Assembly: GCA_026710325.1 (NCBI GenBank)
Contig: JAPORH010000202.1
Span: forward strand, 1-47,018
Direction of reading: 5' to 3'
DNA length: 47,018 bases
Origin: Litoreibacter sp.
Lineage (GTDB): Bacteria > Pseudomonadota > Alphaproteobacteria > Rhodobacterales > Rhodobacteraceae
Shown here one piece after another: positions 8,817 through 18,478 of the stretch. The position numbers and the translations under genes are program-made. The notes beneath the pieces are model-generated. The model searched no databases. It saw nothing but the letters and a program-made list of their open reading frames with translations, and had not been told where the DNA came from. Every line of letters begins with the position of its first letter. Positions within the stretch are counted from its first letter, which is position 1.

Positions 8817-9689
8817 CCCATTCGCGCGGCAACACGCCGTCAGCGTGTTTGCCAACAGACAGGCGATAGTCATTGGCCCGACGCCGCCCGGTACGGGCGT
8901 GATCGCACCGGCAACGGCCGCACAGCTTTCATAGTCTACATCTCCCACAAGACGGGTTTTGCCTTCGCCTTTTTCAGGCGCATCAAGGCGGTTGATGCCC
9001 ACGTCAATCACAGTGGCGCCTGGTTTAATCCAATCGCCCGGCACCATTTCCGGCCGCCCAACCGCGGCAACAACGATATCGGCGCGGCGGACAACATCCG
9101 CCAAATCCTTCGTGCGCGAATGCGCGATCGTCACCGTGCAGCTGTCACCCAATAACAGCTGCGCCATCGGTTTACCCACAATGTTCGACCGCCCAATGAC
9201 CACCGCATCCATGCCTGACAGCGACCCGTGATGATCGCGTAGCATCATAAGGCACCCCAAAGGCGTACACGGAACCATGGATTTCTGCCCTGTCCCCAGA
9301 AGTCCAACATTGGAGATATGAAACCCGTCCACGTCCTTTTCAGGCGCAATGGAGTTGATGACCAAGTCCTCGTCCAAATGCTTGGGAAGCGGCAATTGCA
9401 CCAGAATGCCGTGAATGCTCGGGTCCGAGTTTAGCTGTTCAATGATCCCCAACAGGTCGGCCTCGGACGTGTCTGCGTCGAGCTTATGCTCGACCGATTT
9501 CATCCCGACCTCGACCGTCATCTTGCCTTTAGATCGGACATAGACCTGACTTGCCGGGTCTTCACCAACCAGCACCACCGCTAGGCCCGGTGTAATGCCC
9601 TGCTCCTCTTTCAGTCGCGTGACATGTTCGGCCACTTGGCCCCGTACTTTCGCTGCGAAGGCTTTGCCATCGATCACTGTTGCGGCCAT
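8787..9689 (-). CDS. folD: Methylenetetrahydrofolate dehydrogenase / methenyltetrahydrofolate cyclohydrolase
   Basis: A 300-residue bifunctional enzyme that interconverts 5,10-methylene-, methenyl- and 10-formyl-tetrahydrofolate in the cytoplasm. Family motifs are clear: 'VYVRSKGKM' with the catalytic Lys (about residue 56), '[11 protein letters not shown]' (about 95-105), 'EKDVDGFH' (about 119), 'PCTPLGCL', the NADP-binding '[11 protein letters not shown]' (about 165-175), and the end motif '[10 protein letters not shown]' (about 277). A G-rich ribosome-binding site precedes ATG 9689. It lies downstream of fhs in the same direction, separated by a strong hairpin (9754-9788). The two probably form one C1-folate unit. 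Confidence 0.97.
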   Translation of the reverse strand: MAATVIDGKAFAAKVRGQVAEHVTRLKEEQGITPGLAVVLVGEDPASQVYVRSKGKMTVEVGMKSVEHKLDADTSEADLLGIIEQLNSDPSIHGILVQLPLPKHLDEDLVINSIAPEKDVDGFHISNVGLLGTGQKSMVPCTPLGCLMMLRDHHGSLSGMDAVVIGRSNIVGKPMAQLLLGDSCTVTIAHSRTKDLADVVRRADIVVAAVGRPEMVPGDWIKPGATVIDVGINRLDAPEKGEGKTRLVGDVDYESCAAVAGAITPVPGGVGPMTIACLLANTLTACCRANGLAEPDGLTA

Positions 9690-9753
9690 CCCGACCCCCT
9701 TTTCATTTCTTCTTTTGGTTAGTGTTATGTGGGGGAGCCGCGCAAGCGGTGAC

Positions 9754-9788
9754 GCGGTCCGAGGGGGCTCGATGCCGCCTCGGACCGC
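9754..9788 (-). other. Intercistronic hairpin between fhs and folD
   Basis: A perfect ten-base stem pairs GCGGTCCGAG (9754-9763) with CTCGGACCGC (9779-9788). It is extended by one G-C pair and has a loop of about 13 bases. On the minus strand it starts 13 bases after the fhs stop and is not followed by a T run, so it is a poor Rho-independent terminator in that direction. It could instead stabilise the fhs mRNA 3' end or reduce folD expression. Confidence 0.6.
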
Positions 9789-9800
9789 CCCCTTTTCGGC

Positions 9801-11477
9801 TCAGAACAGGCCTTCGATCTGACCGTCAGCGTTGAGATGAATGTTCTCAGCAGATGGAACGCGCGGCAGACCGGGCATGGTCATGATCTCGCCGCACACG
9901 ACAACGACAAACCCTGCGCCAGCCGAGAGGCGCACCTCCCGAATGGGAACAGAATGCCCAACAGGCGCACCGCGTAGATTGGGATCGGTCGAGAAGGAGT
10001 ATTGCGTTTTCGCCATACAAATCGGCAGGTTCCCATAGCCCTGTTCTTCCCACAGCTTCAGCTGGTCCCGAATTTTCTTATCCGCCAGAACTTCATCGGC
10101 ACGGTAGATCGATTTTGCGATCCTGTTGATTTTTTCCAGCAGCGGCAGCTCGTCGCCATAAAGCGGTGCGAACTGGCTGCTGCCGCTATCCGCGATTTCG
10201 GCCACGCGGGTCGCAAGCGCTTCCGAGCCTTTCGATCCATGCTCCCAATGCTGGCTGACAATCGCCTCGGAACCTTGTGTGGCAACATACTCCTTAACAG
10301 CTTCCACCTCAGCATCGGTGTCTGTCACAAAATGGTTGATCGCGACAACGACGGGTACGCCAAAGCTCTTGAGGTTGCCAATATGACGGCCAAGGTTGGC
10401 GCAGCCTTCTTTCACCGCATCGACATTTTCTTCGCCCAAATCGGCTTTCGCGACCCCGCCATTCATCTTCATGGCCCGCCCGGTGGCAACAAGCACGACG
10501 CAGTCAGGGGCAAGCCCAGCCTTGCGGCACTTGATGTTCATGAATTTCTCTGCCCCCAAATCGGCACCGAAGCCGGCTTCGGTCACAACGTAGTCAGCGA
10601 GTTTCAAAGCGGTCGTCGTCGCGATGACCGAGTTGCATCCATGCGCGATATTGGCAAACGGCCCACCATGCACGAAGGCCGGATTATTTTCCAAAGTCTG
10701 CACAAGGTTAGGCTGCATCGCATCTTTCAGCAGGACAGTCATCGCACCATCGGCCTTAATATCGCGGCAGAACACAGGGCTCCGGTCGCGCCTATAGGCT
10801 ACGATCATATCGCCCAAACGTTTCTGCAAATCGGCCAGATCGGTTGCCAGGCACAAGATCGCCATCACCTCAGAGGCCACGGTGATGTCAAACCCACCTT
10901 CGCGCGGGAATCCGTTGGCCACCCCGCCAAGCGATACGTTGATTTGGCGCAGAGCGCGGTCATTCATATCAACGACGCGCTTCCATTGGACGCGACGAAT
11001 ATCGATCTCACACTCATTGCCCCAATAAATGTGGTTGTCGATCATAGCGGACAACAGCGAATGCGCGGAGGTGATGGCGTGGAAATCCCCTGTGAAATGC
11101 AGGTTCATGTCTTCCATTGGCACGATTTGGGCATAGCCGCCGCCAGCCGCACCACCTTTCATCCCGAAATTGGGCCCGAGCGAGGCCTCGCGGATACAAA
11201 CAGCAGCCTTTTTCCCGATCCGGTTCAACCCGTCGCCAAGCCCGACAGTCGTAGTCGTTTTGCCTTCGCCTGCGGGTGTCGGGTTGATCGCAGTGACCAG
11301 GATCAGCTTACCATCGTCATTTGATTTGACCGAGTTGATAAACTCTTGGCTGACCTTCGCCTTGTCATGGCCATAGGGCAGCAGGTGCTCGCTCGGAATA
11401 TCCAGCTTCGCGCCGATCTCTTGAATTGGCTTCTTATTTGCCTCGCGAGCAATTTCGATATCTGACTTGTATCCCAT
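9801..11477 (-). CDS. fhs: Formate-tetrahydrofolate ligase
   Basis: A 558-residue enzyme that makes 10-formyltetrahydrofolate from formate, ATP and tetrahydrofolate. It has the ATP-binding loop '[15 protein letters not shown]' (about 66-80) and the family blocks '[18 protein letters not shown]' (about 98-115), '[19 protein letters not shown]' (about 132-150) and '[12 protein letters not shown]' (about 308). I chose ATG 11477 because GAGGGAAG sits just upstream and the N-terminus [13 protein letters not shown] fits the family. The frame stays open for 19 more codons. Marine Rhodobacterales use Fhs with FolD to handle C1 units, for example from demethylation or serine and glycine turnover. That setting is inferred. 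Confidence 0.97.
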   Translation of the reverse strand: MGYKSDIEIAREANKKPIQEIGAKLDIPSEHLLPYGHDKAKVSQEFINSVKSNDDGKLILVTAINPTPAGEGKTTTTVGLGDGLNRIGKKAAVCIREASLGPNFGMKGGAAGGGYAQIVPMEDMNLHFTGDFHAITSAHSLLSAMIDNHIYWGNECEIDIRRVQWKRVVDMNDRALRQINVSLGGVANGFPREGGFDITVASEVMAILCLATDLADLQKRLGDMIVAYRRDRSPVFCRDIKADGAMTVLLKDAMQPNLVQTLENNPAFVHGGPFANIAHGCNSVIATTTALKLADYVVTEAGFGADLGAEKFMNIKCRKAGLAPDCVVLVATGRAMKMNGGVAKADLGEENVDAVKEGCANLGRHIGNLKSFGVPVVVAINHFVTDTDAEVEAVKEYVATQGSEAIVSQHWEHGSKGSEALATRVAEIADSGSSQFAPLYGDELPLLEKINRIAKSIYRADEVLADKKIRDQLKLWEEQGYGNLPICMAKTQYSFSTDPNLRGAPVGHSVPIREVRLSAGAGFVVVVCGEIMTMPGLPRVPSAENIHLNADGQIEGLF

Positions 11478-11641
11478 CGGTCTTCCCTCATTGGCGCGTA
11501 TTCGCGGTTGGATGCTTTCGCTATACCGCTGCATGCAATTGCCGCTCAGGGCATTTCCGACATTCTGCCTTTAGGAATCGGCCCGCGTGGCCTTGGGAAT
11601 TTCGTATAAGAAACGGCGGCGCTTTCCGCTGTTATGATGAG

Positions 11642-12226
11642 CTAGATCTCAGGCGCCCAGGCACGCTGCCCAGGAATGTGCAGCGAAACTGTGTCACCAA
11701 CAGCCAAAACGCCCTCGCGTTCAACCCAGGCGGTCACCCCCCGCCGATCTTTCGCAGCCGCCTTGAAAGCACGCCCATGTCCGGGCGCATCTTCATCAAT
11801 AACGGGCGCTGGCAGATGGCAAGGTTGGTTTTCCATATCAATGGTAAGAGTAGTGCCGTTTTGCGTTTGCAGCCGGGAAGAGGGCGGAACATGCGTGAAA
11901 TCGGGAATTCCTTCGACGACCATATTTGCACCGCACCATTCCGGATCAAATGCCTCGACGCCCATTTCAGCGGCAACCGCTGCCATTTCCTCGGCTGAAA
12001 CGATGCACAACTGGCGTACATTACGGATGTCTGTTCCTTTGGGATATTGCGTCACAACCCGCGAACAAGAGGGGCGCGTCAGCCCACCATGATCATCACC
12101 GGCAAGCCCGGCATATGTTGCCTCGATCTGATCCGTTTTCAGGCTGCGCAAAGCAACGCTGCGATTGGCAAGCGCGCCGAGCCACACGATTTTTCCACTG
12201 ACCCCCGAGTTGATAAGCGCAGGCAT
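11642..12226 (-). CDS. MOSC domain-containing protein
   Basis: A 194-residue protein with a MOSC domain over nearly its full length. MOSC proteins (named for the MOCO sulfurase C-terminus) carry a conserved Cys thought to bind sulfur for metal-sulfur cofactor chemistry. The matching residue is likely Cys in 'NQPCHLPAPVI' (about residue 136). It also has 'YAGLAGDDHGGLTRPSCSRVV' features (His/Gly/Asp cluster about 37-55) usual for stand-alone MOSC proteins. ATG 12226 is preceded by GGAGA at good spacing and is preferred over the upstream start at 12280. It lies alone between the ftsH terminator and fhs. Substrate is unknown. Confidence 0.85.
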   Translation of the reverse strand: MPALINSGVSGKIVWLGALANRSVALRSLKTDQIEATYAGLAGDDHGGLTRPSCSRVVTQYPKGTDIRNVRQLCIVSAEEMAAVAAEMGVEAFDPEWCGANMVVEGIPDFTHVPPSSRLQTQNGTTLTIDMENQPCHLPAPVIDEDAPGHGRAFKAAAKDRRGVTAWVEREGVLAVGDTVSLHIPGQRAWAPEI

Positions 12227-12310
12227 GTTGGTCTCCAATTTATTTGAGGACACCATGCCATTCGTTGCGCCCAAGTCCAATCAGCGATTTTGATAGTGGG
12301 GCTCACAAAA

Positions 12311-12338
12311 AGAAAACCCCGGTGCAGGACCGGGGTTT
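12311..12338 (-). terminator. Rho-independent terminator of ftsH
   Basis: A ten-base stem pairs AAACCCCGGT (12314-12323) with ACCGGGGTTT (12329-12338) around a GCAGG loop. On the minus strand it lies just past the ftsH stop and runs into a T-rich stretch (TTTTCTTTTTG). It closes the long ybgC-to-ftsH gene string. Confidence 0.85.
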
Positions 12339-12343
12339 CTCAA

Positions 12344-14269
12344 CTATGCAGAGGGTTCGGGCTCCATACCCGGATCACCTTTTGGCGGTTTGTTCTTCTT
12401 GGTTTTTGGAATAGCTGCCAACGATGCTTTGCCACCAGCGTCAGGTGCGTCACGATCATCGTCGTCTTCGTGGTCGATCGGCAAGCCATTTATGACTTTG
12501 GTTATTTCGTCGCCTGTCAGCGTTTCATATTCCAGCAAGCCCTGCGCGAGACGCTCAAACTCTTCGTTGTGATCAGTCAGAATTTTGACAGCCGTCTCAT
12601 AGCCTTCATCAATAATGGCTTTGACCTCATCCTCAATCAACTGCTTCGTCGCAGCAGACACTGAGAAACCACCGGCCGCCCCATTGCCTTGGTAGCCATC
12701 CGCGGCTTCCTGATAGTCCACATTGCCGACCTTGTCAGACATACCCCAGCGCATCACCATCGATCGCGCCATCTGGCTGGCTTGTTGGATATCGCCGACG
12801 GGACCTGACGACACTGAATCCGCGCCGTATTTCAGGATCTCTGCTGCTTTGCCGGCCATCATCATCGCGATGCGTTGCTTGGCTTCATCCTTGAACAGTT
12901 GCAAACGGTCCATCTCAGGCAACGACACCACCATGCCCAGCGCGCCGCCACGCGGAATGATCGTCGCCTTATAGACAGGGTCACATTTGTCGAGATTCAA
13001 ACCTACAATTGCGTGCCCTGCTTCGTGATATGCCGTCTTTTCCTTCTGATCTTGCGTCATGACCATAGAGCGACGTTCGACACCCATCAGGACTTTGTCC
13101 TTGGCCATCTCAAAATCTTCCATAGTGACAACGCGGCGACCGATGCGCGCGGCAGACAGGGCCGCCTCGTTCACGAGATTAGCCAATTCAGCGCCAGAGA
13201 AGCCTGGTGCACCACGTGCGATGATGCGCAGGTCAACATCAGGGCCAAGCGGCGTCTTTCGGGCGTGAACGCGTAAAATTTTCTCACGCCCTTTGATATC
13301 AGGATTTGGAACTTGCACTTGGCGGTCAAAACGACCGGGGCGCAGAAGTGCTGGATCAAGAACGTCAGCGCGGTTGGTCGCAGCGACGATAATGATCCCT
13401 TCATTCGCTTCAAAACCGTCCATCTCTACGAGAAGCTGGTTCAAAGTCTGTTCACGCTCGTCATTGCCGCCGCCATAGCCAGCCCCACGGGAGCGGCCAA
13501 CGGCGTCGATCTCGTCGATAAACAGGATGCATGGCGCATTTTTCTTGGCTTGATCGAACATGTCCCGGACACGCGAGGCACCAACGCCGACGAACATCTC
13601 AACGAAATCAGAACCAGAGATAGTGAAGAACGGAACGCCCGCCTCACCCGCAATTGCGCGGGCCAGTAGCGTCTTACCGGTGCCCGGAGGGCCGACCAAA
13701 AGCGCGCCTTTGGGGATCTTGCCGCCAAGGCGCGAAAATTTTTGCGGGTTGCGCAGGAATTCTACAATCTCTTCCAGCTCTTCCTTGGCTTCATCAATGC
13801 CGGCCACATCGTCAAAAGTGACGCGGCCGTGTTTCTCGGTCAGCAGCTTTGCACGCGACTTGCCGAAGCCCATAGCACCGCCTTTGCCGCCGCCTTGCAT
13901 GCGGTTCATGAAGAAAATCCAGATGCCGATGATGATGATGAATGGCAGTAGCGTCCCGATATAGGCGAGCAGACCGTTCTGTTCCTGCGACTCCGCCTTG
14001 ATATCGACGTTGTTGGCCAGAAGCACCTCAGTCACGTCGACACCTTCGGGTTTGATAACCGCGAAAGTTTGTCCGCCAGCGACCCCGATTATGCGCTCGC
14101 CGTCGAGCGTCACTTCGCTCACATCGCCGCTTTCGACACGGTCAACAAATTCTGAATACGCGATCTCGTTGGACCGCATCTGGGTCTGACCGCCGCTAAA
14201 CAGGTTGAAAAGCGCTACGATCAGCAAAAGCAGAACGAGCCAGAAGGCGATATTGCGCGCGTTGCCCAA
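12344..14269 (-). CDS. ftsH: ATP-dependent zinc metalloprotease FtsH
   Basis: A 641-residue inner-membrane AAA protease that degrades misfolded membrane proteins and selected regulators. Two membrane segments (about 7-25 and 102-121) flank a periplasmic domain. The ATPase has Walker A GPPGTGKT (193-200), Walker B LFIDEID (about 249-255), and the SRH with NR...RPGRFDR (299-316). The zinc site is HEAGH (415-419). I chose TTG 14269 as start because GGGAGA lies six bases upstream and the N-terminus (GNARNIAFW) and length then fit the family. ATG codons at 14293 and 14320 lack a ribosome-binding site. It follows tilS by 78 bases, the usual alphaproteobacterial order. Confidence 0.96.
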   Translation of the reverse strand: MGNARNIAFWLVLLLLIVALFNLFSGGQTQMRSNEIAYSEFVDRVESGDVSEVTLDGERIIGVAGGQTFAVIKPEGVDVTEVLLANNVDIKAESQEQNGLLAYIGTLLPFIIIIGIWIFFMNRMQGGGKGGAMGFGKSRAKLLTEKHGRVTFDDVAGIDEAKEELEEIVEFLRNPQKFSRLGGKIPKGALLVGPPGTGKTLLARAIAGEAGVPFFTISGSDFVEMFVGVGASRVRDMFDQAKKNAPCILFIDEIDAVGRSRGAGYGGGNDEREQTLNQLLVEMDGFEANEGIIIVAATNRADVLDPALLRPGRFDRQVQVPNPDIKGREKILRVHARKTPLGPDVDLRIIARGAPGFSGAELANLVNEAALSAARIGRRVVTMEDFEMAKDKVLMGVERRSMVMTQDQKEKTAYHEAGHAIVGLNLDKCDPVYKATIIPRGGALGMVVSLPEMDRLQLFKDEAKQRIAMMMAGKAAEILKYGADSVSSGPVGDIQQASQMARSMVMRWGMSDKVGNVDYQEAADGYQGNGAAGGFSVSAATKQLIEDEVKAIIDEGYETAVKILTDHNEEFERLAQGLLEYETLTGDEITKVINGLPIDHEDDDDRDAPDAGGKASLAAIPKTKKNKPPKGDPGMEPEPSA

Positions 14270-14347
14270 GGAATGTCTCCCAAATCTCAGCATGGAGTGC
14301 GCCGTTCTTACGACGCTCACATTAAAATAGGGGTAATGGCAGGTAGT

Positions 14348-15622
14348 TCAATGCGAGAAAAGCCAAGAAAGGAACTGTTCGCGGGATCGTGTCAATCTGG
14401 CGCACCACCCGTCTGCGCGCCCAGCGAGCGGAGCCGCGACCAATTCGTCCCCCCGCCAAAGCGCAGGCGATGCCAAAAGGGAACGGTATGGAAGACCCGT
14501 TTCGCGCCAATCCGGGCAGCGCTTCAACCCTCGCTCCCCCAAGGCGCGCAGTTGCAAATCCGGCCCGCTGGGGCCATCCAGCATCCAACGCCCGTCCCAT
14601 ACGTCACCAAATTCGCCGACCAAACTCTCAACAGCTTTATGCTCCCGTACAACGCGCAGCGTCTCAGCCGACTGGGTCACCAAACATCCGTTCAAACTAT
14701 GCGTGCTGTTTGCGAGCAATTGGGCTTGCAACTCCGCCACGGCCTCTGCACGCGGCGGGTAGTCGGTTCCACCCACCCATTGCAGCATCGCGTTTAACAA
14801 GCGCCGCTGCATTTCACGCGGTACAGCACGCCACGCGGCCTGGGCTACGACAAGGTCGCCACCTTGAAATTCTACAATCTTTTCAGCTGTTTCCTTGGTA
14901 TATCTGCGAATGAGAGATTTTACCGATTGCAGCTCCCCTGCGGCGCGCGCAATTTCCTCGGAATCCACTCCAAGTGAGGCAAGCTCCTTCAAAACCGAAC
15001 GCGTTTTCACACGTTGAAACCGTGCATCTTCGTTGCTCGGATCTTCGCACCAGCGATATCCGTGGCTTGCAAGAAACAGGCGCAACGTCTCGCGTCTCAA
15101 GCCCAATAGCGGCCGCGCAAATGTGGCGCCATACCGCTCGAAATGGCGCTCCATGGCGGCCAAACCATCCAGCCCGCTGCCGCGCGCCAATCGCATAAGG
15201 AAGGTTTCAGCCACGTCGTCGCACGTGTGGCCAAGCGCGACCACGTCGAGACTATTTGCCGTGCTCCATTCCGACAAAAGCCGGTATCGCGCCGCCCGCG
15301 CCTCGGATTGAACATTCCCCGAGCCGTCCCAATCATCCCAGCTCAAAACCTCATGCGGCAGGTGGTATTCCGCACAAACCTCCGCGACAAAACGCGCCTC
15401 ATCTGAGGCTTCTTTTCTCAACCCGTGGTTAACGGTGGCAACAAACAGCTGAGCACTACGCGCCGCCGCGAGAGGCGCAAAAAGATGCAGCATCGCGATA
15501 GAATCGCCGCCGCCGGACACAGCCAAGCCAATTTTGGGCGCATCAGCGTTTGGGGCGATCCAGGAAAAACACGCATCAACCGTTGCGTGCAGCGTGTCTT
15601 CGTCAGCTTTGCTCAGCTGCAC
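14348..15622 (-). CDS. tilS: tRNA(Ile)-lysidine synthase
   Basis: A 424-residue cytoplasmic enzyme that changes the wobble C34 of the AUA-reading tRNA-Ile to lysidine, using ATP and lysine. The PP-loop motif is SGGGDS (about residues 36-41), and 'GHTCDDVAETFLMRLARGSG' carries the family's second block (about 130-150). The C-terminal half is more variable, as usual. The start is uncertain. GTG 15622 overlaps the end of ybgF by ten bases and gives a typical length, while the frame is open to ATG 15706, which would overlap by 94. Being essential and co-transcribed with the Tol-Pal genes and ftsH, it probably depends on the upstream promoter. Confidence 0.92.
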   Translation of the reverse strand: MQLSKADEDTLHATVDACFSWIAPNADAPKIGLAVSGGGDSIAMLHLFAPLAAARSAQLFVATVNHGLRKEASDEARFVAEVCAEYHLPHEVLSWDDWDGSGNVQSEARAARYRLLSEWSTANSLDVVALGHTCDDVAETFLMRLARGSGLDGLAAMERHFERYGATFARPLLGLRRETLRLFLASHGYRWCEDPSNEDARFQRVKTRSVLKELASLGVDSEEIARAAGELQSVKSLIRRYTKETAEKIVEFQGGDLVVAQAAWRAVPREMQRRLLNAMLQWVGGTDYPPRAEAVAELQAQLLANSTHSLNGCLVTQSAETLRVVREHKAVESLVGEFGDVWDGRWMLDGPSGPDLQLRALGERGLKRCPDWRETGLPYRSLLASPALWRGDELVAAPLAGRADGWCARLTRSREQFLSWLFSH

Positions 15623-16428
15623 CCAAGGCTCACACGGGCTTGGTTGGCGGGCGCAGCTTGGGGCGAAGCCGGGTAGCGGGTCATGACCTCTTGCAGCATC
15701 AAACACGCCTCATCCATCTGCCCCAATGCGTCGAGCGACAGACCCAATTTGAACAAAGCTTCAGGCGCACGGGGGCTTTGCGGAGCGCCCGAGAAACTTG
15801 CCAGAAACGCCCGGGCCGCCCCGCGCATGTCACCCACCTGCTCAAGGGCGGAGCCACGCAAAAACTCCGCATCTGCCTCTAGCGGGCTGCCCGGGTAGGA
15901 TTGGGTGAAGGCCGCAAACTTTTCTGCGGCGCCTTGAAAGTCACCGGATGCGAGCGCCTCCTGCGCCCGCTCGTAATCCGATTGCTCGCCAATAGCCAAT
16001 TCCGGGCCTTCGGTCGCAGCCGGGGCCGTTGGGACCACCGGCACCGTAGCACCTGTTGCTCCGCCCAACTGCGCCGTCTCCCCGATGGCGCCAAGATCGC
16101 CGCCTTCCAGCTCCACCAGGCGGAACTCGATATCTCCGATCCGGTTGGTACCATCGGCTACGACCCGGTTAATGCGGTTTTCCAGCTCTTCGGCTTTGGC
16201 GTTGAGCCGGGTCAGCCCCGCTTCAATCGCGTCTACGCGTTGTAAAGTATCGCCTGTAATCGGGGTGCTGCTGCCCGCCCCTGTCGGCGAAAGTTCGGCG
16301 CGCAGCCGGGCCATCTCGCCCTGCAAAACGCGAAGCTCCGTCCGGATATCGCCGAGCGTTTCTGCGTCCTGCGCAAATGCGGGAAGGCTCAACGCAAAAA
16401 CCGTCAGAACAACACCTAACAAACGCAT
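15613..16428 (-). CDS. ybgF: Tol-Pal system protein YbgF / CpoB
   Basis: A 271-residue periplasmic protein. It has a signal peptide ending near 'PAFAQD' (cleavage about residue 19-20), an N-terminal coiled coil (about 25-95), a Pro/Ala-rich linker (about 120-145), and three C-terminal TPR repeats (about 150-270). In E. coli CpoB links Tol-Pal constriction to peptidoglycan synthesis by binding TolA and PBP1B. The same role is inferred here. It starts 13 bases after pal, and its end overlaps tilS. It ends in 'SLGCS', so the mature protein has Cys near the C-terminus and at 'DEACLM'. Confidence 0.92.
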   Translation of the reverse strand: MRLLGVVLTVFALSLPAFAQDAETLGDIRTELRVLQGEMARLRAELSPTGAGSSTPITGDTLQRVDAIEAGLTRLNAKAEELENRINRVVADGTNRIGDIEFRLVELEGGDLGAIGETAQLGGATGATVPVVPTAPAATEGPELAIGEQSDYERAQEALASGDFQGAAEKFAAFTQSYPGSPLEADAEFLRGSALEQVGDMRGAARAFLASFSGAPQSPRAPEALFKLGLSLDALGQMDEACLMLQEVMTRYPASPQAAPANQARVSLGCS

Positions 16429-16441
16429 GCGGGTAATCTCC

Positions 16442-16969
16442 CTAGCTGATCGCGCCGGCGCCGATCACAGTGACCGAGCGGCGGTTCTTGGCATAGCACG
16501 CCTCGTCAGAGCACAGCGCAAGTGGCCGTTCCTTGCCGTAGGTCACGATCTGCAACCGCGCGTCGGAGACGCCTTGCGACACAAGGAAATCGCGTACCGC
16601 CGCAGCGCGGCTGGACCCGAGGTTAAGGTTGTAGATCCGGGTGCCTTGCTCATCCGCATGACCTTCGATCACCGCGGTGAAGCTGGGGTTGGCCACCAAC
16701 CAGGCGGCTTGCTGGGTCAACACGCTGCGCGCCTCAGGCGATAGGGTCGACTGATCCACTGCGAAAAGCACCGTGTTGCCGATGGTTTGGTCGAAGTAAG
16801 CGACCGAGTTCGGCGCGAGCGCGCCGGCGGAAATATCGCTGCCGCCCGCGCCGTTCACGCCGTTGGCACCGGTGCCGCCCAAGCGGCTATTGGAGTCAAA
16901 CAACCCGCCGGAGCAGGCCGACAGGGTCAGGGCTGCGCTCAATACTGCAATGGTGGAAAAGGTTTTCAT
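16442..16969 (-). CDS. pal: Peptidoglycan-associated lipoprotein Pal
   Basis: A 175-residue outer-membrane lipoprotein. The signal ends in lipobox LSAC (Cys about residue 19), followed by a Gly/Asn/Ser-rich linker. An OmpA-like domain (about 65-170) binds diaminopimelate of peptidoglycan. The diagnostic block is 'IEGHADEQGTRIYNLNLGSSRA' (about 112-133), with the binding Asp and Arg. ATG 16969 has GGACAG upstream and gives the proper signal peptide. The longer open frame to 17077 lacks one. Its partner TolB is encoded 86 bases upstream. Confidence 0.96.
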   Translation of the reverse strand: MKTFSTIAVLSAALTLSACSGGLFDSNSRLGGTGANGVNGAGGSDISAGALAPNSVAYFDQTIGNTVLFAVDQSTLSPEARSVLTQQAAWLVANPSFTAVIEGHADEQGTRIYNLNLGSSRAAAVRDFLVSQGVSDARLQIVTYGKERPLALCSDEACYAKNRRSVTVIGAGAIS

Positions 16970-17055
16970 CTCTGCTGTCCTTATGGCTCTTATTGGCTCG
17001 ATTATTGTCAGGGTAACACGGTCCGGGTCTCTGTGGGAAGCGCTCTCGCCCCCCA

Positions 17056-18375
17056 CTATTTCAAAAGCGGTGACCAACTTGGATCAGACGCATTGGGGCG
17101 GATCGCGCGCAGGTTGCGGCCCGAGATATCGACGGAATACAGCGTCGAAGTTCCAGCCTCCCCGGGGCTCTCCCGCGTGAACATCAAAACCCGGCCATTG
17201 GGCGCCCAGGTGGGGCTTTCATCTAGGAAAGACGCGGTCAAAAGCCGCTCCCCCGACCCGTCAGCATTCATCACCCCGATATGAAAGCGGCCGCGGTTTT
17301 GCTTGGTAAAGGCGATCAGGTCCCCGCGCGGCGACCAAACCGGTGCGCTGTAGCGTCCTTGCCCAAATGAAATCCGTGTGGCCTCGCCCCCGATGGCAGG
17401 CATTACATAAAGCTGCTGCGTGCCGGAGCGGTCGCTTTCGAAAACGATCTGGCTGCCATCGGGCGAAAAGCTCGGTGCTGTTTCAATCGTCGGGTCATTG
17501 GTCAGCCGCTGCGGCGCGCTGCCATCCAGGCTCATGCGGAAGATGTCGTTGTTGCGACCTGTGGTCAGCGAATAGACGATCGACCGCCCGTCGGGTGAAA
17601 ACCTTGGTGCAAAAGTCATCGTTCCCGGCTGCTCCGCCAAACGCTGGCGCGTCACAGTGCCAAGTTCCAGCACGTAAATCTGCGGCTCGCCCGTCTCATA
17701 GCTGGTGTAAATCACCCGGTTGCCATCTGGCGAGAAGCGCGGGGCCAGCACAATCGACTGATCCGTCGTCAAAAACTGCGTGTTCTCGCCGTCATAATCC
17801 ATGATGCCGATGCGCTTCTGGCGCGCGTTCTTGGGGCCGGTCTCTGAGACAAAGGTCACGCGGCTGTCGAAATAAGGTCCTTCGCCGGTGATGCGCGAAT
17901 AGACCGCGTCCGCCACCTTATGGGCCATGCGACGCCAGCCATCGATGGAGCCCACAAACTGCAGACCGCCACCGAGCTCTTGCTCGGCGAAAACATCATA
18001 GACCCGGAACTTTACCGCGATCTGCCCGTCCCCCACCGTACTGACCGCGCCGGTGATCAAAGCCTGCGCGTTGATGGCCTTCCAATCGGAAAACTGCACC
18101 GGGCTGTCGAAATTGGTCAGCGTGGAGATGAAGGCGTTTTGCGGTATTTCGCGAAACAGGCCGGAGCCTGTCAGGTCTGATGCCACGACCCGCGCAAGGT
18201 TCGCCGCGTATTGATCCGCGCCGGAGGTCTCAGCAATGAACTCAGGAACAGCAAAAGGAAGCGGTTCGATATTGGGGTTGTCGATCTCAATGCGCAGCGG
18301 GCTTTGCGCCGCCGCCAGGCCTGCCCAAAGGCTCATGCATACAAGGCCCAGAATAGCCAGAACGCGTGTCATCAT
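17056..18375 (-). CDS. tolB: Tol-Pal system periplasmic protein TolB
   Basis: A 439-residue periplasmic beta-propeller protein that binds Pal. It has a signal peptide ending at 'GLAAAQS' (about 22-24), an N-terminal domain (about 25-165), and a six-bladed propeller (about 190-435) with repeated 'FSPDG' segments: '[15 protein letters not shown]', '[15 protein letters not shown]' and '[15 protein letters not shown]'. Two adjacent ATG codons (18375 and 18372) follow GGGAGGA at good spacing, so I use the first. A 103-base gap separates it from tolA. The position between tolA and pal is the standard order. Confidence 0.97.
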   Translation of the reverse strand: MMTRVLAILGLVCMSLWAGLAAAQSPLRIEIDNPNIEPLPFAVPEFIAETSGADQYAANLARVVASDLTGSGLFREIPQNAFISTLTNFDSPVQFSDWKAINAQALITGAVSTVGDGQIAVKFRVYDVFAEQELGGGLQFVGSIDGWRRMAHKVADAVYSRITGEGPYFDSRVTFVSETGPKNARQKRIGIMDYDGENTQFLTTDQSIVLAPRFSPDGNRVIYTSYETGEPQIYVLELGTVTRQRLAEQPGTMTFAPRFSPDGRSIVYSLTTGRNNDIFRMSLDGSAPQRLTNDPTIETAPSFSPDGSQIVFESDRSGTQQLYVMPAIGGEATRISFGQGRYSAPVWSPRGDLIAFTKQNRGRFHIGVMNADGSGERLLTASFLDESPTWAPNGRVLMFTRESPGEAGTSTLYSVDISGRNLRAIRPNASDPSWSPLLK

Positions 18376-18478
18376 GCTCTCATCCTCCCACGCTGCAGGT
18401 AAATTGCAACGTCTCTGTCCCTTTGCGGGCTCTTCATAGGCAACATCAGGCCTACCCACGTGTTATTCAATAACGCGC

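Noticed and set aside
10002-11324. A 440-codon open frame on the plus strand
   Set aside because: It is wholly antisense to fhs, has no family motifs and no ribosome-binding site. The minus-strand gene is certain.
11478-11641. Possible tetrahydrofolate riboswitch upstream of fhs
   Set aside because: I could not build the conserved pairing of either known THF riboswitch class in this stretch.
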